Shown here one piece after another: positions 9,962 through 28,624 of a stretch of DNA of 64,000 bases. Source of the stretch: Siniperca chuatsi (lineage: Eukaryota; Chordata; Actinopteri; Centrarchiformes; Sinipercidae); the NCBI RefSeq assembly GCF_020085105.1, contig NC_058064.1, positions 18,111,823 through 18,175,822 of the forward strand. The letters run 5' to 3'. Within the stretch, counting starts at the first letter, position 1. Each line of letters begins with the position of its first letter. The notes beneath the pieces were generated by a model. It searched no databases. It had not been told where the DNA came from and saw nothing but the letters and a program-made list of their open reading frames with translations. Both the position numbers and the translations under genes were made by a program.

Positions 9962-12200
9962 CTGAAAAGGACATTTCAATCATCCTTACACTATAAGACA
10001 TTAGGTAAATATTTACATTTTAATCCAGTCAAAGAGTACAGTACAGTAAATTGTAGGGATGCTGTTAAAACCCACAGCGTTCGACATTACACAGACAGCT
10101 AGAGTAAAAGCTGACATTAGCTAGCGTTACTGTTAGCGTGGTGTTAACCTAACATTAGTCGAAGTGTTTTCTTGCTGAAGCGGCTGGCTACAGGGAGAAA
10201 GGACAACTGTATGATCATGTCAGTATTTTCAGATATTTATATTAACATGAGTACCGTAGCTGTTGAGCTCAACGCAGCTAGCTACATGGCTAGCTAGCCA
10301 CAAGTACATCAGTGAAGTGTCTCATAATAGGGCTAACGTTAGACTGCTATATGGGATGACAGCCTCAATAACGTCACATCTTGGGTCTAAACAGTATAAT
10401 GAGTAGATTTACAGTAGTTCTGAACTTTAATTTATCTTCGACATGACACAGTGGTAATATATTGGGATCCCACGTCCACTCCGTTCTTAAAGAGCAACCG
10501 TCTTTTTTATAAGCGGAGAAAGTCCGCCACTGTCCGCAACTTGACCTGCATAAACTTTGTTTTGGTCGGACCCTGGCCCACTTCTAAATCCCCTCTGATA
10601 TGCATCTTCTTTATAACTTTACATTGTTTGAGGGAACTATAACGTTAGGTAACTGGACGCAGCCGTCACTAATGCTAACGTAACTCCTCAGGGATTGAAG
10701 CTGTTATTTTTCGAATTTTTGCAGTATTTGCCTCTGAAATGTAGTTGGATAAAAGAATACACTAGCATAAAATGGACAAACTCAAGTAAAGTACCAGTAC
10801 CTCAAAACTGCTTAAATACAGTATTTGAGTAAATGTACTTAGTTCCTTTCCACCACTGCCTGGGAGACGAGGAGAAAAGCCTTTCATCAGGATAAACTTC
10901 AGGCTTGCAGCATTTCTTTTCTTTCTTTTGCTATTCAGTGCACAGTTTATTTTCAAATGTCCACATAAATATATGTAATTTGAAAGTATGTAGAAGCATG
11001 TTTAATGTTATAATTCATGACTTTCTTTTGATTTTGTATATACAGTATGTGTTACCAGCAAGTATGTTAGATTTTTTTGATGTTTGATATACAGCAGTGT
11101 TTTGTGATCCAGTGTGGGGTGGGCACAATGTGTGGCATGACACAGAAGTAAAAACTTACTCACTTAAAGTACATTTAATACTTACTTTTGCCTATTTTTT
11201 GCCCCTTGAACTGATCTGATTTTTAAGGCCATTTACTAAACTCTGAAATAATGTATAATTATTGCATTATATTGTCAAATAAACACAAAATTTTTTTTTG
11301 AAAAATAATAAGTGATAACAGCAGAAAAAAGGTTTATGGGCATTCAAGGGCACTTTTGCTCCAAGCTCTGTTCATTTCTGACCCAGCCTCTGTCATGCAC
11401 TTTCTCTTTCCACCCGTCTGCTGTAGAGAATATTGATAAAGTATTGAGAAATTTTATTGAGAAATTTTGATGGAGCGTTTATATTTTAATCAGCGCAGCT
11501 ATTTTATATTTAATCAGCGCAGCTATTCTATATTTACGGCACTGGTTTAGTGGGCCAGGAAACTCACAGATCAATTGCATGCATTGTAAATCATCTCACG
11601 TGATGCTACTCAGCCAATCAAATCTGTGCATTCCGATAAGCATTGCGACTCGACTCAGGAGAAATAATTTCACATGACTTGCTCTAAAAAGAGATAAGAA
11701 GACAGCAGAAACAAAGCTTTTAATCAAGAATGGATGGACTCTTACATGTTCAGTCTTCCCACAGTTCAAAACCAGTATGTCTCATATGTTCCGAGACCGT
11801 GGCGATAATTAAAAGATATTAAAAAACTACGAGACAAACCACAGAGCATCTTTTGAGCAGGTTAACAAGGGGGATGGATTCTGGTCATTTTGCTAACAGG
11901 ATGACTATCCCCTTCGTCCCCCCTCAAATGGCCTACCTATCTATCCTAGAGAACTTTAGATGTGTGGCAATACAAGTGAAAACAGATATTTGTGCAACTT
12001 GGGTAACTTTGCAGAGTGTTGTGTCAGATTGCAAAAGACTGCAGTGTCCAAATAAAGTACACGATAGGGTCACCTGGGAATGAATCAGTCTTTGGTTGTG
12101 GCCTTGGTTGATCATCAAAGGAATTTTCTGGGTAACTGGATTTAGTTTAGCCTCGAATGGTAAATGGCTACATTTATATAGTGCTTTGGATAAAAGTGCT
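9962..12200. other. Spacer upstream of the NXPE gene
   Basis: No coding exon recognised. It holds palindromic CTAGCTAGC/GCTAACGTTAGC-type stretches common in fish repeats, the MITE end at about 10785-10858, and a duplicated segment of about 30 nt at about 11483-11530 ('atattttaatcagcgcagct' twice). The promoter and any 5' noncoding exon of the NXPE gene should lie here but could not be pinpointed. Confidence 0.5.
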
Positions 12201-12248
12201 TCAGTTATGCCTTTGTTGTTTTGTTTTTATTTTTTAATCCAGTGCCAG

Positions 12249-18393
<6,145 letters not shown>

Positions 18394-20412
18394 ATGTGTT
18401 TGTTGGGGACAGAGGAGAGGGGATTCCAGCACACACACTGAGTTTACATGTTGTCTCCGTGTTTCTACCAAGTGCTGCATTTTTTGTTCAGCAGTCCATG
18501 CAAAGACTAACAATCATTTTTCTAATTTATTTTTAACCAGGAAAGTTGAGTCAGCACAAAAAAACAGAACAGGATGGAAATCAGCTACAAGCCAGGTTGG
18601 TGTTGGGTATTACAAATAACCACTGCTGACTGATAACTTTCTACCTAAGAGATAACCTGTGCTCTGCTAGTTTGACTCCAATGTACAATGTGTGTGGTCA
18701 CTGTAGTTCACCATAGTTTCCAAGTGCAATTAGTGTTGTGATTTCTGGAAACAATTTAGGGTACAAATATACTTTCAGCTTCATGGGGAAATATGTCAAC
18801 TGATGTGACAACTCACCTCATCTTTCAAATTTAGGAGCTTTAGAAGTGCTGGTAGGTGAATTTAGTTAGAAGACGTTTTAGAAGAAAACATGGATGATAA
18901 TGTACAAGAAGAATTGACTGACTAACTGAACAGGTGTGTTAAACACAATAATAGTGCAGTTAAGATAACTCATTAAAACTCAATAATAAATCTCCGCTAA
19001 CCTCGGCCCCAGCCTTTGCCACTCATGGTTCTTTAGGAGCTGGTCAAAAAGTAAAAAAACAATAAGCTGTGTCTCAATTCATGGGCTTGATCCTGCAGAT
19101 TGTGGAGTAACTGATGTGTCCTTTGCAGCCCTAAATATCCCACAATCCACTATGCACTATGCAGTTGTTTTACAGAGCTTTCAGGCGATCCATGGCAGCT
19201 TGTAAAGCTGGAAAATGTCACATGACTATGTATTTATAGGATATTTGGTGGTTCTCAATCACTGGTAAATATTTGACTTGAACAAGGACCATGTAAGGCG
19301 AGATGAACGTCAAACAAAATGTCCACTGTCTGTGCTTTTTTCTTTGGGACATTGTGGCTAAATGAAAGTTATATGAATATATTTACAATTAGTCAGCTAG
19401 ATTATGTCACTGTTGTTGAACACTTCTCTGCTCCCAAGTTGTTTCTCTGAATAGTGTTGTAAACCTTGGATGTGTGAGCAGTACCAGACTGTAGCCTACA
19501 TTACTTCAGCTGATTGTGCCTTACTGAGAGCAGCCAAGGTTCCATTCTTTCTGACAGTAAGTTTAACAAAAACATGTAAATCTGTCTCAGAATGACTCCT
19601 GGGATGGTTTATACACCAGAAGCTGTTGTTATCCAGCAGGGTGGGAGTTTCTTCCATTCTATAGTCAGTCAATGTGGCATAAAACTGAAGTGGATTCACT
19701 TTTTTAGGAATTTATAATAACAGCCTTAATAATAAATAATATCTACCTTTACCTCAACAGCTACATTTATGAAAATGTCCCTCAAGATATATGAATGTGT
19801 TTTATGGCTCAAAATAACAGAAACAAAGATATTTTCATGATGTAACAATAATATATTTACATGATGTCAAACTGGTATAGTAAGTTTATCGGCGTATTGG
19901 AGTACTGATGCAACACTTTTAAAACCCGTGTAATTTAAACTGCTGTTAAAACTACTGATACCGTTGTTGACAAAACTGAATGTTGTATGAAATGTTAATG
20001 TGGTTATGCTTGGTTGTGGGTTGATGGAAAGTGGGGAAATGTAATTTCTTAGTTGTTGCACTTTCCTGCATTTTTTTATTTTGCTTATTTTGTAAACGCA
20101 AACTGGAATAATCATATGAAATGTAGATTATTTTCATAAAAGTTCTTGTAATGGAATATTATTTTGAAGACGAACGCACTGTGAAGTGTACTCACTGTTA
20201 ATCACATGTTGTGATTTTTCAATAGGAATAAAAAAAATTCAACAAAACAAGGGTTCTGCAAACAAAACCATTTAATGAATATGTATTTTTTACTCAGGTG
20301 TATCATAATGAAATGAATGCACTACATGTGGACTTTCATTCATTAAATAAATCAAAATCTTCCGCAAGATGATCTACTACACCAGAAATAACAAAGTAAA
20401 ATAATACATGTT
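18394..20412. other. Convergent 3' flanks of the NXPE and fibrinogen-domain genes
   Basis: No conserved frame. This should hold the NXPE 3' UTR; an AATAAA on the plus strand lies at about 20225. On the minus strand an ATTAAA for the fibrinogen-domain gene lies at about 20270. The two genes end tail to tail, possibly with overlapping 3' ends. Confidence 0.5.
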
Positions 20413-23400
20413 TTAAAAAGTTATGACAGACTTGATCATCATTCTGGTGGCCTTCATGGAGTAAGGCGCATGAGTTTTCCAGGTTTGCCAGTGGATGCCT
20501 GACGCCCAACCGATGTGTTCACCGGCAGGATGCCAGTCGCTGTTCAGACTAGCAGAGCCACAGCGACTGTACCACCAACCGCCACCGTTTGAAGAGGAAC
20601 ATTCATTTTCAGCAATGTCACCGAAGATGCAGGGGAGCAGCCGTCGTTGTCACGGTCGATGGTGCTGAAGCCGTAGCCATTCTGGTCAATGCCTGGATAA
20701 GCACCACGGATGTCATCACCTTTGGACAAAGTTGGAAACCATTTAAGGAAGTCTGGAGTTTAGAATTCAGAGGGTTCCTTTAAAATGTAACTTGCTGAAC
20801 AGTGGCCACTGTGAGCACAAGTGGCAGTTACAAGATGATCGAATTTCCCTTCATTTTCAAAGATCCTCTTGTTTTACATTTGTCATAAAAACATTTAAAT
20901 GTTCATCTGTGACATGCTAAAATGTAGCATAACAGTAGCACAAGTACAAAGGAGTCATAAAGTCAGTGAGCTTACTCAGTAATGTCAGTTATACAGCTAT
21001 ATCTGGATTAAGTTTGCCAACATTAGCTAACATTAGCCACCATAAGTTACTGGTCATAACCAAGCGGCAACCTCCGGGGCTGAAAATGAAGCCAACGTGG
21101 AAGTGCCAAAAACTGCAGTTCCTCAAATGGCCACTTCACTCCAAAAGTGAGTCAATCCCCATAGACCCCCATGTTAAAATGCCCAACTTTACAGCAGAAA
21201 TAAAAATGTTTGCAGGCTGGTACAAAAAATGTTTTGGTCTCTATAGCTAATTTCCCCCTTCATGACAACTGTGAGGGGGGTGAATATTTATATAACTCAC
21301 CCGTTTAAATTATATTAAGGCTTAAAGTTATGCATAATTAAGGACATGTCCGCTTTGAGTGACAGGTGGGTGCCCTATCAGGCGGCTAGCCAGAGTCAGG
21401 CACTGCCAAGATGGCGACGGCCGGAGCCACCGGAGCCGCCCTCTTTGAGCTTCACAACGGCTCTTCAGAAACCTATGGGTGACGTCCATGTTTTATACAG
21501 TCTATGGTCATATCAGACCAAGTACGGCTGTAGCAGAAAAACCCCTGAGTGCAATAAATTGAGCAAAGGTGCATTTTATTACTGCATTGCATTTTACAAC
21601 TTTTCAGTTGTGTGAGGAAAATATTTTATTTAATCTTTAAAGCTGCCGTATGTAGCATTTTATCATGTGTAGATCAACACAACATTATTCTAGACACTTT
21701 ACAAATGAGATCATTCCTGAAAGGACTGTCAGTCTCTAGCTGCTCTACACTTATGTATCAAGGCTGAATTTGAAGCTGCTGGATTGCTTTACACCATAAA
21801 ACAGGAAGAGGGGGCTGCTGTTTCAGAGAAAACAGAGCTGCATGCAAAGCCATCAGAGCTTCTGCTGACAGCAGATGGTGGAAGACGTGAAAGTCAAAGG
21901 GGAAAATCACGTGACTGAAGGAGCAAAGATCTTGAAAGGGAAGCAACAGGTTTTATAGGAAATGTCTTAGGTTTGAGAACCATAAGCACTAAAAAAAGTT
22001 GTTTCCAAGGTAACAACAATAAATAATAAAACCTCCATCATTGTCTTGTGCTCACAGACTCACAGAATTATTTTTATATTGAGTAGTTTGTAAAGTACAA
22101 ACAACAGTGGAAAGGGTGCACAAGTAAGGCAAAAGGACTATTCCAACCAGCATAAATTCAATTTCATTTCACAATGGCATAACATCTGTGTCTATAAAAA
22201 GCAAAGGGAAAAGAGGGATAGTAAGAAAAGCTTAAAAGCAGCTGTACCTGCATTTCCTCCGTAATTCCCGACACGCAGTTTGAAAGCTGCTTTTTCATCG
22301 CCAAGTCTAAAGTTTGTGTACTCGGCGAATGCAGTGCCACCTTCGTGGTCCCACAGGTCGACCCTCATGATCCAGGTCTTGGTCTTGTTGTTGGTCAGAG
22401 AGAAAATCTTCTCCAGACCGAGCCAGTGGTCCTCTGGGGGAATCAGCAGAGCACAAGGAAAAGATTTACGTTTGTCTGTCTTTGCACAAATTCACAGAAA
22501 TAAACAAATCACTTCTTCATTATATGTAACTACTTGGAGAATGCCTTTATTCCAAACACTTTTCAAAAGCCATAAAAAGGACGATAGGTTTCCAAGGCCC
22601 CAAGGCAAAGAGTTTGGCCCATTACAATAACAGGTGTCATCGCCTGCAAGGAAGTAAGGCAAGAATTCAGGGTCAGCTGAAAGTTCAAGCTTGTAATTTC
22701 TGAAGTGGCTCCTCACACAATGCTTTCCTGCAGGAGTAGTTGGCACCACAGCCTGATTTGCATACATTTCTGTGTGGTAGAAAATGTGCATATCGCACTC
22801 ACAGTGTAATCTAATTTAGTTTTAGAGCTGGATTGTGTCGGTAATATGTCTCTTCCCTCCGACATTACGGTGGAGAGCCTGTGACAATGTCAATAAGGAA
22901 AAATAATCTCTTTATTACTGCAATGTTTTACCTTCACAGCAAATTGAATCCCTAATCCTGTATGTTCATTTGTATTTAACAAAGACTTTTCTGGGATATA
23001 TATTCACTGTGTTAGTAAGGCGTGTCACAGTTTACTTACGTGATAGGTTACCAAAACCATTTTTATATTCTGCCCATTCTCTGTTAAAGTGAACCGCTCC
23101 TCCACTGCGCCTCTGAAACACCACCCAGCCTCCATCTGGCCGCATCTCACAGTACACCTGAGCAGGTAGTCCAGGAAACATATGTTAAGAAAACCAGCTG
23201 ACAGGCTTTTCACACACTACCTGAAGACTGAGGCATCTTTTACAGTTTTTGGAAAAGATTACAATTTGTGACTTTTGACTTTATTGATGTCAGTCATGCA
23301 TATGATTTAAGTAAAAAAATTACATTAACAGAACAGAAAAGTACTACATTTTAAGCTAAGTATTAGGTATTAAAGGTCCCATGTTATGCTCAACCAGACA

Positions 23401-25263
23401 TTATGTTTATCAGACTGTTCCTTGCTGCAGCGCCTCTATTCACCCTCTCTGAACACTCCGTTTTAGTGCCTGTCTCTTTAAGGCCTCCCTCGCTAAAAGC
23501 CCACCTTCTTCTGATTGGCCAACTTCCAGAAGCCTGCCAAGGGGCCAGTGTTACCAACTTGGAGACTTTGTCATTAGATTTAGCAATTTTATTTCTAAAA
23601 AGCGACTAGCGGCAAATTTAGGGATTTATTCAGACCATCAGGGAAAAGTCGAATATATTATATTGTAATTCGTTCCCGTGCATTGTGCCACAGTGTCTCT
23701 CTTCCTGTCCTCTCGCGCTGTGTGCAGGCAGTCAGTGTGCTGCTGTGGGGCAGCTTCCCTCTTTCTCTCCGGATCTCTGGATTAAGATGTTATAGTGTGT
23801 AAATATGTAAATAGTTCGTTTGATCATGTAATCTTCTCCCGCCTTCCTCCCATTGTAGATTTCTTTTTTTTACTTCAAACACACGATGTCCCCATAATGA
23901 GTTTGTGAATATTTGGCCAAAGATTGCTCTATCTACGTTTTATACGTCTTAAATTAAGGTGATCATCAGAGGGAAAACCAGAACATATTTAACTTTCCTT
24001 CACAACCGAAGAAGCACTTTCTGAAAGACATACTGAACAACCTCCAACTCTAGCTCAGCGACAGTTGTGTTGTTAATAAAGTTTCAACAACAGCACAAAA
24101 AAAAAGGTTGGACAGTGGGTCCGGGTCATATATGTATAATAAGAACTGGATAGGACACCGCCGCGCAGCCTTGTTTCCAATTTTTCCCTGCGGCCCAAAA
24201 AGCACATTTCCCACATAGGCCACCATTATAAAACAGACGTCTGTAAAACTGTTGACAGGACACCTCAAACTGCAAACAAGGATAATTATGACTCTTTCTA
24301 TTATGCATTTGTGATTTGTAAAACTTTCCTCGAGCCGAGAAATGCGATTTAAAAATCGGTGACGTCATCACAATGGAAAGTCTATGGGCCGAGTGGGAAC
24401 TCGCGGACGGGGCTGGCGGGAGAAACACTACTGCGCATATTCAGTGGGCCGCATACCCAGGAAGTGAACCTGGGAGCTCGAAAACTGTTTTGGCGTATGC
24501 TCAGGCAAGCAATTCTCATTGAAATGAACAGGCGCCCGCTTTGGGTCCTTAACGATTCCTACAGTGTATTTCTGTCACGCTTATATGAGTGAACTGCACT
24601 GAGCAAAACGCGAGGACCGCACATTACATCAGTGGCTGTCGAGTCTTGCTGGACCACAGCAGCGTGTGTGTGAGAGGGCGAGCGGCAGAAAGTGACGGTG
24701 AATGGAGCAGAGCAGAGGAAAAAGAAATAATTACTTTGTACATTACATGTCAGGTGTAGGGTCTTTTATGATACCTTAAACGGGGTGCTGACTCCGGGAG
24801 GCTGGATTACGTAAACCCCACTGGATGCTTGTGGTGAGAGAGCCTTAATCTGTGTGCAGTCTGTTCCTGAGGTTAGCATGACAAGAGAAAAACAAGAGGA
24901 TGACCAGCGTTAAATCTGAATGCGTGGTGCCTTGTATCTTCCATAATTTGTAATTCATTTGGATAATTTGCATGAAATTGTAAGTATACTGTAAGCAATT
25001 ATAACATTCACCATACCTTGAGAAGAAACTGCTTTCTGCTGCTCCTAGCAATACCACAGAAACAGTTTTAAAGTGAGACTTGGTCTACTGTAAATGTACA
25101 ACTTAAAATACAGACATTACAGCCAGAGCTGAACATAATAAAGAGGGAAGACATTGGAGAGAGGAGGAGAGGTTTATGTAGTTTTTATTTTTACCTTAGC
25201 CTGCTCTGTGCAGCTCAAAAGAAATGCCAAGATGAGCCCACAATACCAAACCAGACTCTTCAT
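20413..25263 (-). CDS. Secreted fibrinogen C-terminal domain protein, frameshifted
   Basis: Six exons on the minus strand: 25263-25195 (signal peptide '[15 protein letters not shown]'), 25044-25017 (28 nt), 24866-24775, 23157-23040, 22433-22248 and 20719-20413. The fibrinogen domain starts at '[20 protein letters not shown]' and continues with '[17 protein letters not shown]', '[10 protein letters not shown]', the calcium-site-like 'DRDNDGC' and '[15 protein letters not shown]'. Junction phases agree. In the last exon a C run (plus-strand GGGG at 20632-20635) is one base short, which shifts the frame between 'DNDGCSP' and '[11 protein letters not shown]'; with one base added the protein is 266 residues and ends normally. 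It lacks a coiled coil, so it resembles short secreted fibrinogen-domain lectins (MFAP4-like) or angiopoietin-like proteins rather than fibrinogen; the exact family is not resolved. Confidence 0.8.
21055..21510. repeat. Fish dispersed repeat in an intron
   Basis: Stretch with 'gaagccaacgtggaagtgcc', 'gagtcaatccccatagaccc' and, at its end, 'gttttatacagtctatgg', a sequence type scattered widely in teleost genomes. It lies between the last two exons of the fibrinogen-domain gene and holds only accidental frames. Confidence 0.6.
23371..23640. repeat. Fish dispersed repeat in an intron
   Basis: Starts 'aaaggtcccatgttatgct' and includes 'cttctgattggccaact', the form of a common teleost non-autonomous element. 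Non-coding. Confidence 0.5.
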
Positions 25264-26079
25264 TTTGACCTGGTTTTCACAGTTTAAAAGTGACATGTTA
25301 GCCTTAATAGATAATATAAATATCTTATACATTTATTTACATTTAATTATCTAAAACATTTTCTAAAGAAATGTAATCTTTTAATCTATACTAAACAGGC
25401 AAAACAGTGTTACAGTGAATGTTAAATGACACCAGCAGTTCACAACTCAACCCTTGCAAAGTGACAGACTTAGAAATGAGAGAAGCCAGACATTTCAGCC
25501 TTCATTCACTTTCACAAGGGTAAAATACTACATTACTATCCAATCATTTCTTTCTCCAAATACTTACCTGCGTGTTGGATGGACTTTGTATCCCAGTTCA
25601 GATTCCACAACAGAAACTGCACCTTTTCCCACGGACTAAACTACCACACTGTTTATCATAAATGCCGTCACTTCCTAGTATGCAGACTGAGTAGGAGCAA
25701 ACTCTGAATAACAGACCCAGAAACTTTCCGTAATTCTCTTACTACAGTAACTTCTTGTTTTACAGAGTATGTCACACAACTTTCACAACTGTGACACAAC
25801 ACTGCTGCACTAAATATACCCAGCAGTGTTTACGGACTTGTTTTTCTGACTTTTCTGGCTAAACCTCTACAACATTCCAAGACTGACTCAAACAAGTGAA
25901 AAGGCTGAAAGATGGCAGGCTTGTTTTTCTGACTTTTCTGGCTACACCTCTCGAGGCAAATAACGTTCCAAGGCCGACTCAAACGAGAAATACCTGTTAT
26001 GTTGAACAGTGCCAGTACCTTGAAATCGCAATATTGTGCATTCCAAATAATGTAGTAATAGTAATATATTCATTTATTT

Positions 26080-26437
26080 AGTGCCAATTAGCAAAGTTGA
26101 GCATGCTGACACGCTAAACTAAAATGGTGAACATGGTAAACATTATAGCAGCTGAACATCAGCCTGTTAGCATTGTCATTTTGAACATGTTAGAATGATG
26201 ACGTTAGCATTGAGCTCAAAGCGCAGCTTTACATAAGTACAACCTCACAGAGCTGCTAGCATGGCTGTAGATTGTTGGAAGATTTTTGCCCTTGCTCATT
26301 GGCAGCATTTGACCTGAAAAGTATGTGTCAGTGTGTTCTAATATGGTGCATTTATGTGCAGGATGGAAGATTATAGATGGAAAGTTGGCTGTTTAACAGA
26401 AACCTTTTTTAATGAAAGACGCTACCAAATTAACACA

Positions 26438-26474
<37 letters not shown>

Positions 26475-27000
26475 TGGTGTGAAAAAGTGTTTGCCCCCTT
26501 CCTGATTTCTTATTTTTTGCATGTTTGTCACACTTAAATGTTTCAGATCATCAAACAAATTTAAATATTAGTCAAAGATAACACAAGTAAACACAAAATG
26601 CAGTTTTTAAATGAAGGTTGTTATTATAAAGGGAAAACAAGCCACATTGGAGGGTTTTCAAGCATGAACTGCCTTTTTAAGGTCATGCCACAGCATCTCA
26701 ATAGGATTCAGGTCAGAACTTTGACTAGGCCACTCCAAAGGCAAACACTTTTGCACACCACTATATATATATCCTCTTTTTTTTCTTCTTTTTTTTTTTA
26801 CAATATCCATGCTTTCATAGATACATATATATTTTGTTTTCCAGGTTTGAATTTACTACAAACTATAAAATAAGTTTAAAATGAAAAAGTTAAACAGTGT
26901 AAGTGAAAATGGCGAATTCTCTTTTTTCCTATTCATCACATATTCTCCAGCCTTGCTGCCCGCCTCTGAGAGCAGAAAAATATGGAATGAACATCATGCT
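26080..27000. repeat. Direct repeat block, left copy
   Basis: From 'agtgccaattagcaaagttg' to 'gaatgaacatcatgc' this block matches 27784-28382 almost base for base, apart from the inserted Tc1/mariner element at 26472-26762 and length changes in the TA and T tracts. It contains the 'ggtgaacatggtaaacatta' / 'tgctagcatggctgtaga' repeat common in fish. Confidence 0.85.
26472..26762 (-). mobile_element. Internally deleted Tc1/mariner element
   Basis: Terminal inverted repeats are CAGTGGTGTGAAAAAGTGTT on the left and a right end finishing CAAACACTTTTGCACACCACT, set in TA repeats consistent with a TA target duplication. Internally the minus strand (about 26720-26650) still spells 'NPIEMLWHDLKK', the block around the last catalytic residue of Tc1 transposases. 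It is absent from the matching place in the right repeat copy, so it inserted after that duplication. Confidence 0.85.
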
Positions 27001-27109
27001 TTCCTTTTTCATGGCTGTGAAACAGCATGGGATAGGAGATGTCACCTTTGAATTCCACAGACTAATACAATTACCAACTCCTTTGAATTTTTTGCCATTC
27101 ATTTTTGTA

Positions 27110-27590
27110 CAGACATGCATGGTCCCCAGAGGATGAATCCTACTGACTTTGTCACTTTGACTTCCCTGACTCTTACTCTAGCGTCATCAGGAGGTTGACA
27201 TTTTTGTGAAATGTCTCGACAACTGTTGGATGGTTTGCCATGGAATTTGGTACAGATATTTATGGTCCCCAGAGGATGAATCCTAGTGACTTACTCGACC
27301 CCCTAAATGTTCATATAGTGCCACCAGCAGGTCAAACTATTCACTCATCACTCACAATATCTCTTCATCTGCTTGACGGATTGGCATCAAATTATGTATT
27401 CATGGTTCCCAGATGATGTATCCTAATGACTTTGATGATCCCCTGCCTTTTCCTCTGTTGCCACCATGAGCATGACATTTGCGGTTTTGAGCCAAATATC
27501 TCAACAGCTATTGGATTGCCATGAAATTTGATCCAGACATTTGTGTCCCACATCAGCCTCAGCTATACTGAGTCCAAATTAGCAAATGTA
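27110..27590. repeat. Degenerate tandem repeat, units of about 140-150 bp
   Basis: The motif 'catggtccccagaggatgaa' and variants recur at about 27117, 27261 and 27401, each followed by 'tcctantgactt' and later by a 'caacag/tctcaacagctatt' segment. About three diverged units. Such arrays are common in teleost spacers. Confidence 0.65.
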
Positions 27591-27783
27591 ATGGTAACTT
27601 GAAAATTTACAGTTGGCTGTTTAAGAGAAACCTTTTTAATAAAAAAATGTGGTCATATTTATTGTCCTTAAGGTCTGATTGTGACAACTGAAAAAAAAGT
27701 TTAAAATCCATTTTAGTTTAAAAATTAGACAGCTTGAGTGAAAATTCAGAAATCTCTTTTTTTTTTTTCCAATTCATATATAT

Positions 27784-28382
27784 AGTGCCAATTAGCAAAG
27801 TTGAGCATGCTGACACGCTAAACTAAAATGGTGAACATGGTAAACATTATAGCAGCTGAACATCAGCCTGTTAGCATTGTCATTTTGAACATGTTAGAAT
27901 GATGACGTTAGCATTGAGCTCAAAGCGCAGCTTTACATAAGTACAACCTCACAGAGCTGCTAGCATGGCTGTAGATTGTTGGAAGATTTTTTCCCTTGCT
28001 CATTGGCAGCATTTGACTTGAAAAGTATGTGTCAGTGTGTTCTAATATGGTGCATTTATGTGCAGGATGGAAGATTATAGATGGAAAGTTGGCTGTTTAA
28101 CAGAAACCTTTTTTAATGAAAGATGCTACCAAATTAACACACACACGCATATATATATCCTTTTTTTCTTTTTCTTTTTTTTACAATATCCATGTTTTCA
28201 TATATACATATATATTTTGTTTTCCAGGTATGAATTTACTACAAACTATAAAATAAGTTTAAAATGAAAAAGTTAGACAGCGTAAGTGAAAATGCAGAAT
28301 TCTCTTTTTTCCTATTCATCACATCATTCTCCAGCCTTGCTGCCAGCCTCTGAGAGCAGAAAAATATGGAATGAATATCATG
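27784..28382. repeat. Direct repeat block, right copy
   Basis: Near-identical to 26080-27000 without the Tc1/mariner insertion. Confidence 0.85.
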
Positions 28383-28624
28383 CCATATCTCCAAACAGAA
28401 AAAGGAAAACTCAAATACAAAATAATGTTTGCAGAGATTTGAAATTGTCAATCAAAACATTATGCAAGCCTTCAAAACTTAGTTTCAATCTTGCAAAACC
28501 TTTTTAATTTGATTTCAACCTTTCTAAGTTTTTTTTTTCAGTTTGGAGATATGGCATGATCTTCATCCCATAGAAAAACACCATTTCCTTAAAATCTCAA
28601 TTATTTTCCCAAATCAACCTGCAC

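Noticed and set aside
10260-10345. CTAGCTAGC palindromes as regulatory operators
   Set aside because: GCTAGC/AACGTTAGC runs are scattered through the window (for example 14420, 16800, 26200, 39180, 41020) and look like repeat-family remnants.
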